A DNA stretch of 64,000 bases from Streptomyces sp. HSG2 (GTDB taxonomy: Bacteria; Actinomycetota; Actinomycetes; Streptomycetales; Streptomycetaceae). Location of the stretch: the NCBI RefSeq assembly GCF_016598575.1, contig NZ_CP066801.1:3968001-4032000 (forward strand), given 5' to 3'. Below, piece after piece: positions 33,312-42,480 of this stretch. Positions within the stretch are counted from its first letter, which is position 1, and each line of letters begins with the position of its first letter. Both the position numbers and the translations under genes were made by a program. The notes beneath the pieces are model-generated. The model did not search any database. It saw nothing but the letters and a program-made list of their open reading frames with translations, and had not been told where the DNA came from.

Positions 33312-36308
33312 ATGACGGCGCCGGGACGTGGCGGCAGTACGTTCGCGCGACTGCTGCGGCACGGTTTCACCGATCCCGCCGCGGCCGAGCGGTTGCTCGA
33401 CGGCCCGGAGCCGGCACCGGTCCGCGCCGACCCGGTGCTGCTGGAGGCCCTGGGCCGCACCGCCGACCCGGACCTGGCCCTGGCCTCGCTGGCGCGGCTG
33501 CTGGAGGCCCAGACCGCCCCCGCCGACCGCCGGGAACTGCTCGACACCCTGACGACGGCCAAGCCGCTGCGGGACCGACTCCTCGGGGTGCTCGGCTCCT
33601 CCGCCGCCCTCGGCGAGCACCTCACCCGCCACGCCGGCGACTGGCGGATCCTCGCCACGTACGAGGCGCGGGACCTGCACCGGGGGGTGCCGGAGTACGA
33701 GCGGGAGCTGGGAGAGGCCGGCGACGCGGTCGGCCTCCGTGTGGCCTATCGGCGCTGTCTGCTCTCCGTCGCCGCCCGCGACGTGTGCGGCACCATCGAC
33801 GTCGTCGAGACCGCCGCGGAACTGGCGCACCTGGCCACGGCCACCCTGCGGGCCGCGCTGCGCCTGGCCGAGGCGGACGCGCCGGAGGACGCCGAGCGCT
33901 GCCGGCTCGCGGTGATCGCGATGGGCAAGTGCGGCGGTCGAGAACTGAACTACGTGTCGGACGTGGACGTCGTCTTCGTCGGCGAGGCCGCCGACGGCGT
34001 GGACGAGGCCGCCGCCCTGCCCGCCGCCACCCGGCTGGCCTCGCGGCTGATGCGGATCTGCTCGGAGACCACCGTCGAGGGCTCCATCTGGCCGGTCGAC
34101 GCCAACCTCCGCCCGGAGGGCCGGAACGGCCCGCTGGTCCGAACGCTCAGCAGCCACCTCGCCTACTACCAACGCTGGGCCAAGACCTGGGAGTTCCAGG
34201 CGCTGCTCAAGGCCCGGCCGGTCGCCGGCGACGCGGAGCTCGGCGCCGCCTACGTCGCCGCCCTGCGCCCCCTGGTGTGGCAGGCCGCCGAGCGGGACAA
34301 CTTCGTCTCCGACGTGCAGAGCATGCGCCGCCGTGTCGTGCGGAACATCCCCGCCGCGGAGGTGGAACGGCAGCTGAAGCTGGGCCCCGGGGGCCTGCGC
34401 GACGTCGAGTTCGCCGTGCAACTCCTGCAACTCGTCCACGGTCGGGAGGACGCCTCCCTGCGCAGCGGGACCACCTTGACCGCGTTGACCGCCCTCGCCG
34501 CCGGCGGCTACGTGGGGCGGGCGGACGCGGCGCGACTGGGTGAGGCGTACCGCTTCCTGCGCGCCATGGAGCACCGCATCCAGCTGTACCGACTCCGTCG
34601 CACCCACCTCGTCCCCGAGGAGGAGTCCGACCTGCGTCGGTTGGGCCGGTCGCTGGGGATGCGCACCGACCCGGTGCCCACGCTGTTGCGGGAGTGGCGG
34701 CGACACGCCACGGCGGTCCGCCGCCTCCACGAGAAGCTCTTCTACCGGCCGTTGCTGGACGCGGTCGCCCAACTCGCCCCGGGGGAGACTCGGCTGTCGC
34801 CCACCGCGGCCAGGGAGCGGCTGGTCGCCCTCGGTTACGAGGACCCGGCCGCGGCGCTGCGTCACCTGGAGGCCCTGGCCTCGGGCGTGAGTCGGAAGGC
34901 GGCGATCCAGCGGACCCTGCTTCCGGTGCTGCTGGGCTGGTTCGCCGACTCCGCGGACCCGGACGCCGGACTGCTCAACTTCCGCAACGTCTCCGACGCC
35001 CTCGGCAGGACACCGTGGTATCTGCGGTTGCTGCGCGACGAGGGCGCCGCGGCCGAGAACCTGGCCCGGGTGCTGTCCGCCGGCCGGCTCGCTCCCGACC
35101 TTCTGATGCGCGCCCCGGAGGCGGTGGCGTTGCTCGGCGACCGGGACGGGGCCGGCCTGGCCCCGCGTGGGCGGAACCAACTGGAACAGGAGGTCCTCGC
35201 CGCGGTACGGCGTGCCGACGGGGCGACGCGCGCGGTCACCGCCGCGCGGGGGGTGCGGCGGCGCGAGCTGTTCCGGACGGCGGCGGCCGACGTCGTCGGC
35301 TCCCACGGCACCGACTCCCGACCCGCCGAGGCCGACGAGGGGGCGTTGGTCGACCGGGTCGGCGGCGCCATCTCCGACCTGACGGCGGCGACGCTCGCGG
35401 GAACGCTGCGCGCCGTGGTGCGGGACGGCTGGGGCGAGGAACTCCCCACCCGGTTCGCCATCATCGGCATGGGGCGATTCGGCGGCCATGAGATGGGCTA
35501 CGGATCCGACGCCGACGTGCTCTTCGTCCACGAGCCCCGGGACGGCGTGGACGAGCGCGAGGCCGCGGAGGCGGCCAACCGCGTCGTGGCCGAGACGCGC
35601 CGGCTCCTCGCCTCGCCGAGCGCCGATCCGCCGCTGCCCATCGACGCCGACCTGCGGCCCGAGGGGCGCTCAGGCCCGCTGGTGCGCACCCTGAAGTCGT
35701 ACGAGGCGTACTACCGGCGTTGGTCGCTGACCTGGGAATCGCAGGCGCTGCTGCGCGCCGAGCCGGTGGCGGGCGACGAGGACCTGGGGCGCCGATTCGT
35801 CGAACTGGTGGATCCGCTGCGCTACCCGGTCGGCGGGCTGCCCGACGACGCGGTACGGGAGATCCGGCGGCTGAAGGCCCGCATGGAGACCGAGCGGCTG
35901 CCCCGCGGCGCCGACCCCAAGCTGCACGCCAAACTGGGCCCGGGCGGGCTGTCCGACGTCGAGTGGACGGTGCAGTCGCTGCAACTGCGGCACGGCCACG
36001 AGCTGCCCTCCCTGCGCACGACTCGCACCAGGCGGGCGCTCCACGCGGCGCGCGACGCGGGCCTGCTGGACGCGGAGCGCGCCGCCGTCCTGGACGAGGC
36101 GTGGGTGCTCGCCACTCGTGTACGCAACGCCGTGATGCTGGTGCGCGGCCGGGCCGGCGACACCTTCCCCTCGGAGCGCCGGGAGCTGGCCGCGGTGGCC
36201 CGCTACCTGGGCTACGGACCCGGCCACGCCGGCGACATGCTGGACGACTACCGGCGCACCGCCCGCCGCTCGCGCGCGGTGGTGGAGGAGCTGTTCTACG
36301 GGGCCTGA
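33312..36308 (+). CDS. glnE: Glutamine synthetase adenylyltransferase/deadenylase
   Basis: A 998-residue bifunctional enzyme that attaches AMP to, and removes it from, a Tyr of GlnA. Two nucleotidyltransferase domains are plain: the N-terminal (deadenylase) one with GGRELNYVSDVDVVFVGE near residue 210 and the C-terminal (adenylylase) one with GGHEMGYGSDADVLFVHE near residue 725, each followed by the paired DLRPEGR..PLVRTL segment and RxxYxRW block. The helical linker between them fits the family. ATG 33312 follows GGAGGG by 7 nt. It controls GlnA (glnA at 49.8 kb in this window). Confidence 0.96.
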   Translation: MTAPGRGGSTFARLLRHGFTDPAAAERLLDGPEPAPVRADPVLLEALGRTADPDLALASLARLLEAQTAPADRRELLDTLTTAKPLRDRLLGVLGSSAALGEHLTRHAGDWRILATYEARDLHRGVPEYERELGEAGDAVGLRVAYRRCLLSVAARDVCGTIDVVETAAELAHLATATLRAALRLAEADAPEDAERCRLAVIAMGKCGGRELNYVSDVDVVFVGEAADGVDEAAALPAATRLASRLMRICSETTVEGSIWPVDANLRPEGRNGPLVRTLSSHLAYYQRWAKTWEFQALLKARPVAGDAELGAAYVAALRPLVWQAAERDNFVSDVQSMRRRVVRNIPAAEVERQLKLGPGGLRDVEFAVQLLQLVHGREDASLRSGTTLTALTALAAGGYVGRADAARLGEAYRFLRAMEHRIQLYRLRRTHLVPEEESDLRRLGRSLGMRTDPVPTLLREWRRHATAVRRLHEKLFYRPLLDAVAQLAPGETRLSPTAARERLVALGYEDPAAALRHLEALASGVSRKAAIQRTLLPVLLGWFADSADPDAGLLNFRNVSDALGRTPWYLRLLRDEGAAAENLARVLSAGRLAPDLLMRAPEAVALLGDRDGAGLAPRGRNQLEQEVLAAVRRADGATRAVTAARGVRRRELFRTAAADVVGSHGTDSRPAEADEGALVDRVGGAISDLTAATLAGTLRAVVRDGWGEELPTRFAIIGMGRFGGHEMGYGSDADVLFVHEPRDGVDEREAAEAANRVVAETRRLLASPSADPPLPIDADLRPEGRSGPLVRTLKSYEAYYRRWSLTWESQALLRAEPVAGDEDLGRRFVELVDPLRYPVGGLPDDAVREIRRLKARMETERLPRGADPKLHAKLGPGGLSDVEWTVQSLQLRHGHELPSLRTTRTRRALHAARDAGLLDAERAAVLDEAWVLATRVRNAVMLVRGRAGDTFPSERRELAAVARYLGYGPGHAGDMLDDYRRTARRSRAVVEELFYGA

Positions 36309-37243
36309 GACGTCGACGACTCCCGCCGGCCGACCTCGGCACCCCCACCGGGCGGCGCCGGGCCCCCTCCCCGCCACCGGCCCGGTCGTGGACCGCGCGG
36401 TGGCGCGAGCCGGGTCGTGAGGCGAGGTCGGGGCCCGTACCACAGTCGGGCCACCCCGTACCCGAACCCCAGGCACACCATGCCTCCCACCGCGTCCAGC
36501 CAGAAGTGGTTGGCGGTGGCGACGATCACGACCAGGGTGAGCGCCGGGTAGAGCAGACCCAGCACGCGTACCCAGGGGACGCGGGCGAGCGCGAAGAGGG
36601 TCAGGCCGCACCACAGCGACCAGCCGATGTGCATCGACGGCATCGCCGCGTACTGGTTCGACATGTTCTTGAGGTCGCCGGATGCCATGGAGCCCCAGGT
36701 CTGGTGCGTCATGACGGTGTCGACGAAGAGATCGCCCTTCATCAGCCGCGGCGGCGCCAGCGGATACAGGTAGTAGCCGGCCAGGGCCACGCCCGTGGTC
36801 GCGAACAACGCCGTGCGGATCGGCGCGTAGCGGAGGGGATGCCGACGGTACAGCCAGACCAGCACGGCCAGGGTGATCACGAAGTGCAGGGTGGCGTAGT
36901 AGTAGTTCATGCCGACGATGAGCCAGGTCACGGAGTTCACCGCGTGGTTGATCGACTCTTCGACGGCGATGCCGAGTCGCCCTTCGGCCTCCCAGAGCCA
37001 CTCGGCGTTCCGCAGGGCCTGGTCCCGTTGCTCCGGGACCGCGTTGCGCACCAGTGAGTACGTCCAGTAGCTCACCGCGACCAGCAGGATCTCGAACCAC
37101 AGGCGCGGCGCGCGAGGATGTCGCGACCGGCGCCCCGGGGCATGTCCGTCCGGGTTCGCGGAGGGGGTGGGAACCTCGTCCGCGACGGAGGAGGAAAGTG
37201 CCGCTTGGCGGCCTTTCGTCGTGGTCACGGTCGTTTCGCCCAT
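36296..37243 (-). CDS. PAP2-superfamily membrane phosphatase
   Basis: A 315-residue membrane protein with about six helices after a 50-residue polar start. The phosphatase signature appears as YAAMPSMHIGWS (PSxH, about residue 200) and ATANHFWLDAVGG (HxxxD, about 250), with the Lys/Arg motif RLMKGDLF near 160. Members of this group (inositol phosphoceramide-synthase-like) handle lipid phosphates. The last 13 bp overlap the end of glnE tail to tail. ATG 37243 has AAACTC 7 nt upstream, a weak hint of leaderless expression. Confidence 0.85.
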   Translation of the reverse strand: MGETTVTTTKGRQAALSSSVADEVPTPSANPDGHAPGRRSRHPRAPRLWFEILLVAVSYWTYSLVRNAVPEQRDQALRNAEWLWEAEGRLGIAVEESINHAVNSVTWLIVGMNYYYATLHFVITLAVLVWLYRRHPLRYAPIRTALFATTGVALAGYYLYPLAPPRLMKGDLFVDTVMTHQTWGSMASGDLKNMSNQYAAMPSMHIGWSLWCGLTLFALARVPWVRVLGLLYPALTLVVIVATANHFWLDAVGGMVCLGFGYGVARLWYGPRPRLTTRLAPPRGPRPGRWRGGGPAPPGGGAEVGRRESSTSQAP

Positions 37244-37518
37244 GGGCACAGAGTTTGCCAGAGATGACGGTTCCCACCGATCATCCCTCCGCCCGCCCCG
37301 GTACGCACGTTCTGGAACGGTTTCGCACGTGAGGTCGCCCGCCGGAGCGCGGGACCGATGCCCCCGCGCGCGCCGGGCGTCTCCCGGGCAACCGGCAGGG
37401 GTGGCGACCCACGATCGGGGGACCCGGGTCGGACTGGGGTGCGGAACGGCCCTCGCCCGATCCATCATCCGAGGGAGGCCGGAACACCCCCACGACGCCG
37501 TCAGCGAGCAAGGACGAC

Positions 37519-39246
37519 ATGAGCCCTCGACACCCCGCGGTCCCCGAGACGACCCGCCCGCCCACCGGCGCGAGGCGCCGCGACTGGTGGCGCGACGCGG
37601 TGATCTACCAGATCTACCCCCGCAGTTTCGCCGACTCCGACGGCGACGGCGTGGGTGACCTGCGGGGCGCCCGAGGCCGGCTGACGCACCTGAGGGACCT
37701 CGGCGTGGACGCCGTGTGGCTCAGCCCGTTCTACGCCTCCCCCCAGGCGGACGCCGGGTACGACGTCGCCGACTACCGTGCGGTGGACCCGGTGTTCGGC
37801 ACCCTGCGGGACGCCGAGGACCTGATCGGCGAGGCCCACCGGCTCGGCCTGCGCGTCATCGTCGACCTCGTCCCCAACCACTCGTCGGACCGGCATCCCT
37901 GGTTCCGGCGTGCCCTCGCCGAGGGCCCCGGCTCGCCGTCGCGTGCGCGCTACCACTTCCGGCCGGGCAAGGGGGCCGGTGGTGAACGGCCTCCCAACGA
38001 CTGGAAGTCGGTCTTCGGGGGTCCCGCCTGGACACGGGTCACCGAGCCCGACGGCACCCCGGGGGAGTGGTATCTCCACCTCTTCGCCCCCGAGCAGCCG
38101 GACTTCGACTGGAGCCACCCGGCCGTCGCCGACGAGTTCCGCTCCGTGCTCCGATTCTGGCTCGATCTGGGTGTCGACGGGTTCCGCGTGGACGTCGCGC
38201 ACGGCCTGGTCAAGGCCGAGGGCCTGCCCGACCTGGGATCCCGGGAGCGGCTGCGCCTGCTGGAGACGGACGCCGTGCCCTACTTCGACCAAGAGGGCGT
38301 CCACGAGATCTACCGGTCCTGGCGGCGCGTCGGCGACGAGTACACCGACGCGCCGGGAGGCGAGTGCCGTGCGGAGGAGGGGCGGGGGCCGGGCGGGCGC
38401 GTCTTCGTCGCCGAGGCGTGGACCCCCACCGTCGAGGGCACCGCCCGCTATGTCCGCCCCGACGAGTTGCACCAGGCGTTCAACTTCGAGTATCTGACCA
38501 CCCACTGGGACGCCCGCGCGCTGCGCGACGTCGTCGACCGCACGCTGGCCGCGATGCGGGCCGTCAAGGCGCCGGCCACCTGGGTGCTCTCGAACCACGA
38601 CGTCACGCGTCACGCCACTCGTTTCGGCAACCCGCCCGGCCTCGGCACCCAGCTCCGTTCGGCGGGCGACCGCGTGACGGGCCTGCGTCGCGCCCGGGCC
38701 GCCACCCTGCTGATGCTGGCGCTGCCCGGCTCGGCCTACCTCTACCAGGGGGAGGAACTCGGCCTGCCCGACGTCGTCGACCTCCCCGACGAGGCGCGGC
38801 AGGACCCCGCCTTCTTCCGAGGCGCCGGCCAGGACGGCTTCCGCGACGGCTGCCGGGTGCCGATCCCCTGGACCCGCTCGGGGCCGTCCTGCGGCTTCGG
38901 CTCGGGAGGTGCCTGGCTCCCCCAGCCCGAGAACTGGGGCGAGCTGAGTGTCGAGGCCCAGACGGGCGTGCCGGGCTCCACACTGGAACTCTATCGCGCG
39001 GCCTTGGCGGCCCGTCGCGACCAGCCGGACCTGGGAGGGGGCGACGCGGTCGAGTGGCTGCGCGCCCCCGAGGGCGTCCTCGCGTTCCGGCGGGGTGAGT
39101 TCGTGTGCGTCGCCAACACCACCGCCGAGTCGGTCGTGTTGCCGGCACACGGTCGGATCCTCGTGGCCAGCGGCGAGGTCACCGAGACCGACGGGGAGGC
39201 CAAGGTCCCGGGGGACACCACGGTCTGGTGGACCACCTCCGCCTGA
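37519..39246 (+). CDS. GH13 alpha-glucosidase
   Basis: A 575-residue TIM-barrel alpha-glucosidase. Start of domain A at WWRDAVIYQIYPRSFADS; conserved regions are DLVPNHSSDRHPWF (I), DGFRVDVAHG with the nucleophile Asp near residue 225 (II), FVAEAW with the acid/base Glu near 299 (III), and LSNHDVTRH (IV, about 358-366). DxDxDG calcium loop (SDGDGVGD) is present as in oligo-1,6-glucosidases and maltases. The family splits maltose, isomaltose or sucrose-like sugars; substrate choice needs residues after region II (AHGLVK), which resemble alpha-1,4 enzymes. Homologue of the Streptomyces aglA genes. The protein is intracellular (no signal peptide). Confidence 0.92.
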   Translation: MSPRHPAVPETTRPPTGARRRDWWRDAVIYQIYPRSFADSDGDGVGDLRGARGRLTHLRDLGVDAVWLSPFYASPQADAGYDVADYRAVDPVFGTLRDAEDLIGEAHRLGLRVIVDLVPNHSSDRHPWFRRALAEGPGSPSRARYHFRPGKGAGGERPPNDWKSVFGGPAWTRVTEPDGTPGEWYLHLFAPEQPDFDWSHPAVADEFRSVLRFWLDLGVDGFRVDVAHGLVKAEGLPDLGSRERLRLLETDAVPYFDQEGVHEIYRSWRRVGDEYTDAPGGECRAEEGRGPGGRVFVAEAWTPTVEGTARYVRPDELHQAFNFEYLTTHWDARALRDVVDRTLAAMRAVKAPATWVLSNHDVTRHATRFGNPPGLGTQLRSAGDRVTGLRRARAATLLMLALPGSAYLYQGEELGLPDVVDLPDEARQDPAFFRGAGQDGFRDGCRVPIPWTRSGPSCGFGSGGAWLPQPENWGELSVEAQTGVPGSTLELYRAALAARRDQPDLGGGDAVEWLRAPEGVLAFRRGEFVCVANTTAESVVLPAHGRILVASGEVTETDGEAKVPGDTTVWWTTSA

Positions 39247-39265
39247 GGCACGGCAGGGCGACGCC

Positions 39266-39298
39266 CGCCCACCGGTCTCCCTACGGGACCGGTGGGCG
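39266..39298. terminator. Bidirectional terminator between convergent genes
   Basis: CGCCCACCGGTC (39266-39277) pairs perfectly with GACCGGTGGGCG (39287-39298), 9-nt loop. Confidence 0.9.
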
Positions 39299-39338
39299 GA
39301 AGGACGCCGAGTACCGAGTTCGGTGGACCGGCCGGCGG

Positions 39339-40853
39339 TCAGCGCGTGGTGTCGCCTCGCCGCCCCCGCCGCCGGGCGGGTCGGGGCCCGCCGGAGCCGC
39401 TGGTCGTGCCGCCCTTCGCGGGCCCGGCCTCGGAGCGGGGACCGGAGCCACGCGACCCGGACCGACCACCACTCCCGCGCCGACGCCCGGAACGCCCACC
39501 GCCCTCCGCGCCCGGCTTCCGCCCGGATCGCGGTGGCGCCTGTGCCGGCCGGGCGGGCGCCTCGATGGTCACCGCGACCCCGGAGGGCTCGCGCGCCCCG
39601 GTGATCTCGGCCAGCTCCGCGTCCCCGGAGCCGACCCTGGTCGTGCGCGGGCGGATTCCGGCGTGTGTCATGAGCCGGGAGACGTCCCGCTTCTCGGTCG
39701 GCAGGACCAGCGTCACCACACTGCCGGAGCCGCCGGCGCGAGCCGTCCGCCCGCCTCGGTGCAGGTAGTCCTTGTGGTCGGCGGGAGGATCGACGTTGAC
39801 GACCAGGTCCAGGTCGTCGACGTGGATGCCCCGGGCCGCCACGTTCGTCGCCACCAACGCGGTGACCTGTCCGTTCTTGAACTGCTCCAAGGTGCGGTTG
39901 CGCTGCGGCTGCGAGCGACCTCCGTGCAGGGCCGCGGCTCGCACCCCCACCGACAGGAGCCGCTTGGCCAGCCGGTCGGCGGACCGCTTGGTGTCCAGGA
40001 ACAGGATGACCCGACCGTCCCGGGCCGCGATCCGCGTGGTCACGGCCTTCTTGTCGGTCTCGTCCTGGACGTGGAACACGTGGTGCTCCATGGTGGCGAC
40101 CGCTCCGGCGGACGGGTCGACCGAGTGCACCACGGGGTCGGTGAGGAACCGCTGCACCAACCGGTCGATGTTGTGGTCCAGGGTGGCCGAGAAGAGCATG
40201 CGCTGGCCGTCCGGCCGCACGCGCTCGATGACCCGGGTGATCTGCGGCAGGAAACCCATGTCCGTCATCTGGTCGGCCTCGTCCAGCACGGTGATCCTGA
40301 CGTCGTCGAGCAGGCAGTCCCCGCGCTCCACGAGATCGTTGAGCCTGCCGGGGCTCGCCACGACCACCTCGGCGCCACGCCGCAGCGCGTTGGCCTGTCG
40401 AGTCAGCGACAGACCGCCCACCACGGTCGTCAGCCGGAGACCCACCGCGTCCGCGTAGGGGGTCAGCGCGTCCGTCACCTGCTGGGCGAGCTCCCGGGTG
40501 GGCACCAGGACGAGGGCGAGTGGTGCCTTGGAACGAGCGCGCAGCCCGGCCGTCCGCGCCAGCAAGGCCAGTCCGAACGCCAGGGTCTTGCCGGAGCCGG
40601 TGCGGCCCCGACCCAGGAGGTCCCGTCCCGTGAGCGAGTTGGGCAGGGTGGCGGCCTGGATCGGGAACGGGGCCGTCACACCCTGGGCGGTGAGCGTCCG
40701 CAGCAGCGCGTCGGGCATGTCGAGAGCGGCGAAATCCTCGACGGCGGGCAGAGCCGGCGTCGTGCTCTGCGGCAGCCGGAACTCCTTCGGGGACGACGTG
40801 GTCGGTCGCGGTGACGAGGCGCGCCGGTTCGGCCGCTGGGGCCTACGGGCCAT
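39339..40853 (-). CDS. DEAD-box RNA helicase
   Basis: A 504-residue DEAD-box helicase. Motifs in order: Q-motif region PFPIQAATLP, I (GRTGSGKTLAF), Ia (PTRELAQQ), GG, Ib (SPGRLNDL), II (VLDEADQMTDMGF), III (FSATL), IV (ILFLDTKRSADR), V (ATNVAARGIHV), VI (YLHRGGRTARAG). The C-terminal 110 residues are a basic, Gly/Arg/Ser-rich disordered tail (GRRRGSGGRSGSRGSG), and the first 30 residues are similarly basic; both should bind RNA. It lies 87 bp behind a cold-shock protein gene on the same strand, a common pairing for helicases that open mRNA structure in the cold. GGCAGACAA precedes the ATG, a modest site. Confidence 0.93.
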   Translation of the reverse strand: MARRPQRPNRRASSPRPTTSSPKEFRLPQSTTPALPAVEDFAALDMPDALLRTLTAQGVTAPFPIQAATLPNSLTGRDLLGRGRTGSGKTLAFGLALLARTAGLRARSKAPLALVLVPTRELAQQVTDALTPYADAVGLRLTTVVGGLSLTRQANALRRGAEVVVASPGRLNDLVERGDCLLDDVRITVLDEADQMTDMGFLPQITRVIERVRPDGQRMLFSATLDHNIDRLVQRFLTDPVVHSVDPSAGAVATMEHHVFHVQDETDKKAVTTRIAARDGRVILFLDTKRSADRLAKRLLSVGVRAAALHGGRSQPQRNRTLEQFKNGQVTALVATNVAARGIHVDDLDLVVNVDPPADHKDYLHRGGRTARAGGSGSVVTLVLPTEKRDVSRLMTHAGIRPRTTRVGSGDAELAEITGAREPSGVAVTIEAPARPAQAPPRSGRKPGAEGGGRSGRRRGSGGRSGSRGSGPRSEAGPAKGGTTSGSGGPRPARRRGRRGDTTR

Positions 40854-40885
40854 GGGCTTGTCTGCCTTCCTGGAAACAGCACAAA

Positions 40886-40918
40886 CCGGGGCCGCACCAC
40901 GACGGTGCGGGCCCCGGT
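40886..40918 (-). terminator. Hairpin between the cold-shock and helicase genes
   Basis: CCGGGGC..CGCACC pairs with GGTGCG..GCCCCGG across a short ACGAC loop. It would terminate or attenuate the cold-shock mRNA before the helicase gene. Confidence 0.7.
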
Positions 40919-40939
40919 GAGCGGGTACGCGTCCGGCGA

Positions 40940-41143
40940 TCAGGCGGGGACGATGTTCTCCGCCTGCAGGCCCTTCTGGCCCTGCGTGACGTCGAAGGAG
41001 ACGCGCTGACCCTCCAGGAGCTCACGGAACCCCTGGGTCGCGATGTTCGAGTAGTGGGCGAAGACGTCCGGGCCGCCGCCGTCCTGCTCGATGAAGCCGA
41101 AACCCTTTTCGGCGTTGAACCACTTCACGGTTCCCTGTGCCAT
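40940..41143 (-). CDS. Cold-shock protein
   Basis: A 67-residue OB-fold protein with RNP1 KGFGFIEQD and RNP2 DVFAHYSNI, TVKWFNAEKG at the start and the usual QGQKGLQAENIVPA end. Small CspA-type proteins melt RNA structure and stop cold-induced misfolding of mRNA; several copies exist in Streptomyces. Start follows AGAAGGAGA, an excellent site. Its untranslated leader is long, see the next entry. Confidence 0.97.
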   Translation of the reverse strand: MAQGTVKWFNAEKGFGFIEQDGGGPDVFAHYSNIATQGFRELLEGQRVSFDVTQGQKGLQAENIVPA

Positions 41144-41274
41144 GACATTCTCCTTCTGTAGGCAGAGGCCCCATCCGGAGAAGCCGGAAAACAACTAATG
41201 CGCCCGAGGAGAAGCATTTCCGTCAGGCGCACATAGGTTCATGGGTACCACAACTGCAACTCCTGAAGAGTATC
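41144..41274 (-). promoter_or_regulatory. Promoter and long 5' leader of the cold-shock gene
   Basis: A GATACT -10-like hexamer on the minus strand (41274-41269) gives a start near 41262 and an untranslated leader of about 119 nt. The leader (about 41150-41260) is visibly richer in A/T than nearby DNA, as in cold-shock leaders that act as thermosensors. I cannot assign a defined fold. Confidence 0.5.
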
Positions 41275-41345
41275 ACAGACCTGCCCACGGCGACCCGGCC
41301 CGGGGGTGGCGCCGGCGCCACCGGACCCCGGCCGACGGGACCGCG

Positions 41346-42050
41346 TCACCGGCCCCGGTCCGTGCCGTCCACCGCCCACCGGCCCACCAGGCCGGCGAGG
41401 GGGCCGCCGCGGGGCCGGTCCCCGAGGGAGCGGCGAAGCAGGTCGTCCGTCTCCGTGTCGTGCTCGGCGCTGACGGCGATCAGGGCGACGAGCCCGTGCA
41501 CCAGTTGGGTCTCCACCTCCGCCCGGGGGCCGTGCCGGCCGTCCGACCAGATCAGCGCCGTCGACTCGGTCAGCGAGATCCAGGACCGGACCGCCAACTC
41601 CAGCCGTGCCGGCGGGTCCGCGACCCCCAGGCGCGCCAGAACACCCTCGTAGACGGCCCGACGCAGGGCGTCCACCACCGTGCCGCCCTCGCCCGGCCGC
41701 GCCCCGGCGTCGTCGGACCGAAGGAAGGCGGCGTATCCCGCGCCGTGTTCCTCGACGAAGTCGAAGAAGCAGCCCGTCACGTCCAGCAGGCCTTCGGCCG
41801 GCGCGTCCCCCGGCGTCCGGGAGAGACGGGCGGTCGACTCCTCCACCGCCCGCCACAGCGCCGCCTCGCGCAGGTCGGACTTGGCGGGGAAGTAGTGGTA
41901 GACCAGCGGCCGCGACACGCCGGCGGCTCGTGCGATCTCGTCGACCGACACCTCTTCGGGCGAACGACGGCGGAACAGTTCGAGGGCGACGCCGACCAAC
42001 TGGCTTCGGCGTTCCTCGACTCCCATCCTGCGGCGTACCGGAGTGGTCAT
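41346..42050 (-). CDS. TetR-family transcriptional regulator
   Basis: A 234-residue TetR protein: HTH RRSQLVGVALELFRRRS (first part), EVSVDEIARAAGVSRPLVYHYFPAKSDL (in two parts) and a ligand-binding part with WRAVEEST, RLELAVRSWISLTESTALIW. No adjacent gene is divergent, so the target is not local by layout; the next gene on the same strand is 430 bp upstream. TAGGGT at 42062-42057 (minus strand) lies six bases before the ATG, and no ribosome site is present, so the mRNA is probably leaderless. Confidence 0.9.
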   Translation of the reverse strand: MTTPVRRRMGVEERRSQLVGVALELFRRRSPEEVSVDEIARAAGVSRPLVYHYFPAKSDLREAALWRAVEESTARLSRTPGDAPAEGLLDVTGCFFDFVEEHGAGYAAFLRSDDAGARPGEGGTVVDALRRAVYEGVLARLGVADPPARLELAVRSWISLTESTALIWSDGRHGPRAEVETQLVHGLVALIAVSAEHDTETDDLLRRSLGDRPRGGPLAGLVGRWAVDGTDRGR

Positions 42051-42480
42051 ACGACCACCCTACCGACTGTTTCCAGCCGTTCAATGGCCGGAACTCTCCG
42101 ATGTGGAGAGCGTGGCGGGCCGCGACGAGCGACTGCCGTCGCCCACGCCGGAACGGGGACGCCGGCCAGGCCTGCCCGAGCACGACGCGGCCCGCACGGC
42201 GGGCGACCGCCCGCACGGCCTCGCCGCGGGCCTCGCCACCGAGCGGGAGACCGCACGGGGTCTGGATGGTGGGCGTGAAGGGCCGCTGTTCGGCGATCGG
42301 TCGAATCCATCCCGTCATCGACGTGGTCGGGATGAACGCACCGGACACCAGCGGCAGGAGCGTCGGTGGCTTCTCGGCGGAGGGCGGGAGCGGGTCGAGC
42401 GCCGGGGGCCGGCGTCCGCCCCGGGGCGGCGCGGCCCGGTCGTACGCGACGAGGGCGAGGCGGCGTGAGGTGAGGGCCGA
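42051..42480. other. 430-bp gap between a TetR gene and a large hypothetical gene
   Basis: No gene supported. An inverted repeat CTCTCC-gatgt-GGAGAG (about 42093-42109) lies about 50 bp upstream of the TetR start and could be an autoregulatory operator. The remaining high-GC sequence shows no features. Confidence 0.35.

Noticed and set aside
42043..42468. Plus-strand frame divergent from the TetR gene as its possible target
   Set aside because: Composition is Arg/Gly/Pro-rich without hydrophobic cores or motifs, and no convincing ribosome site.
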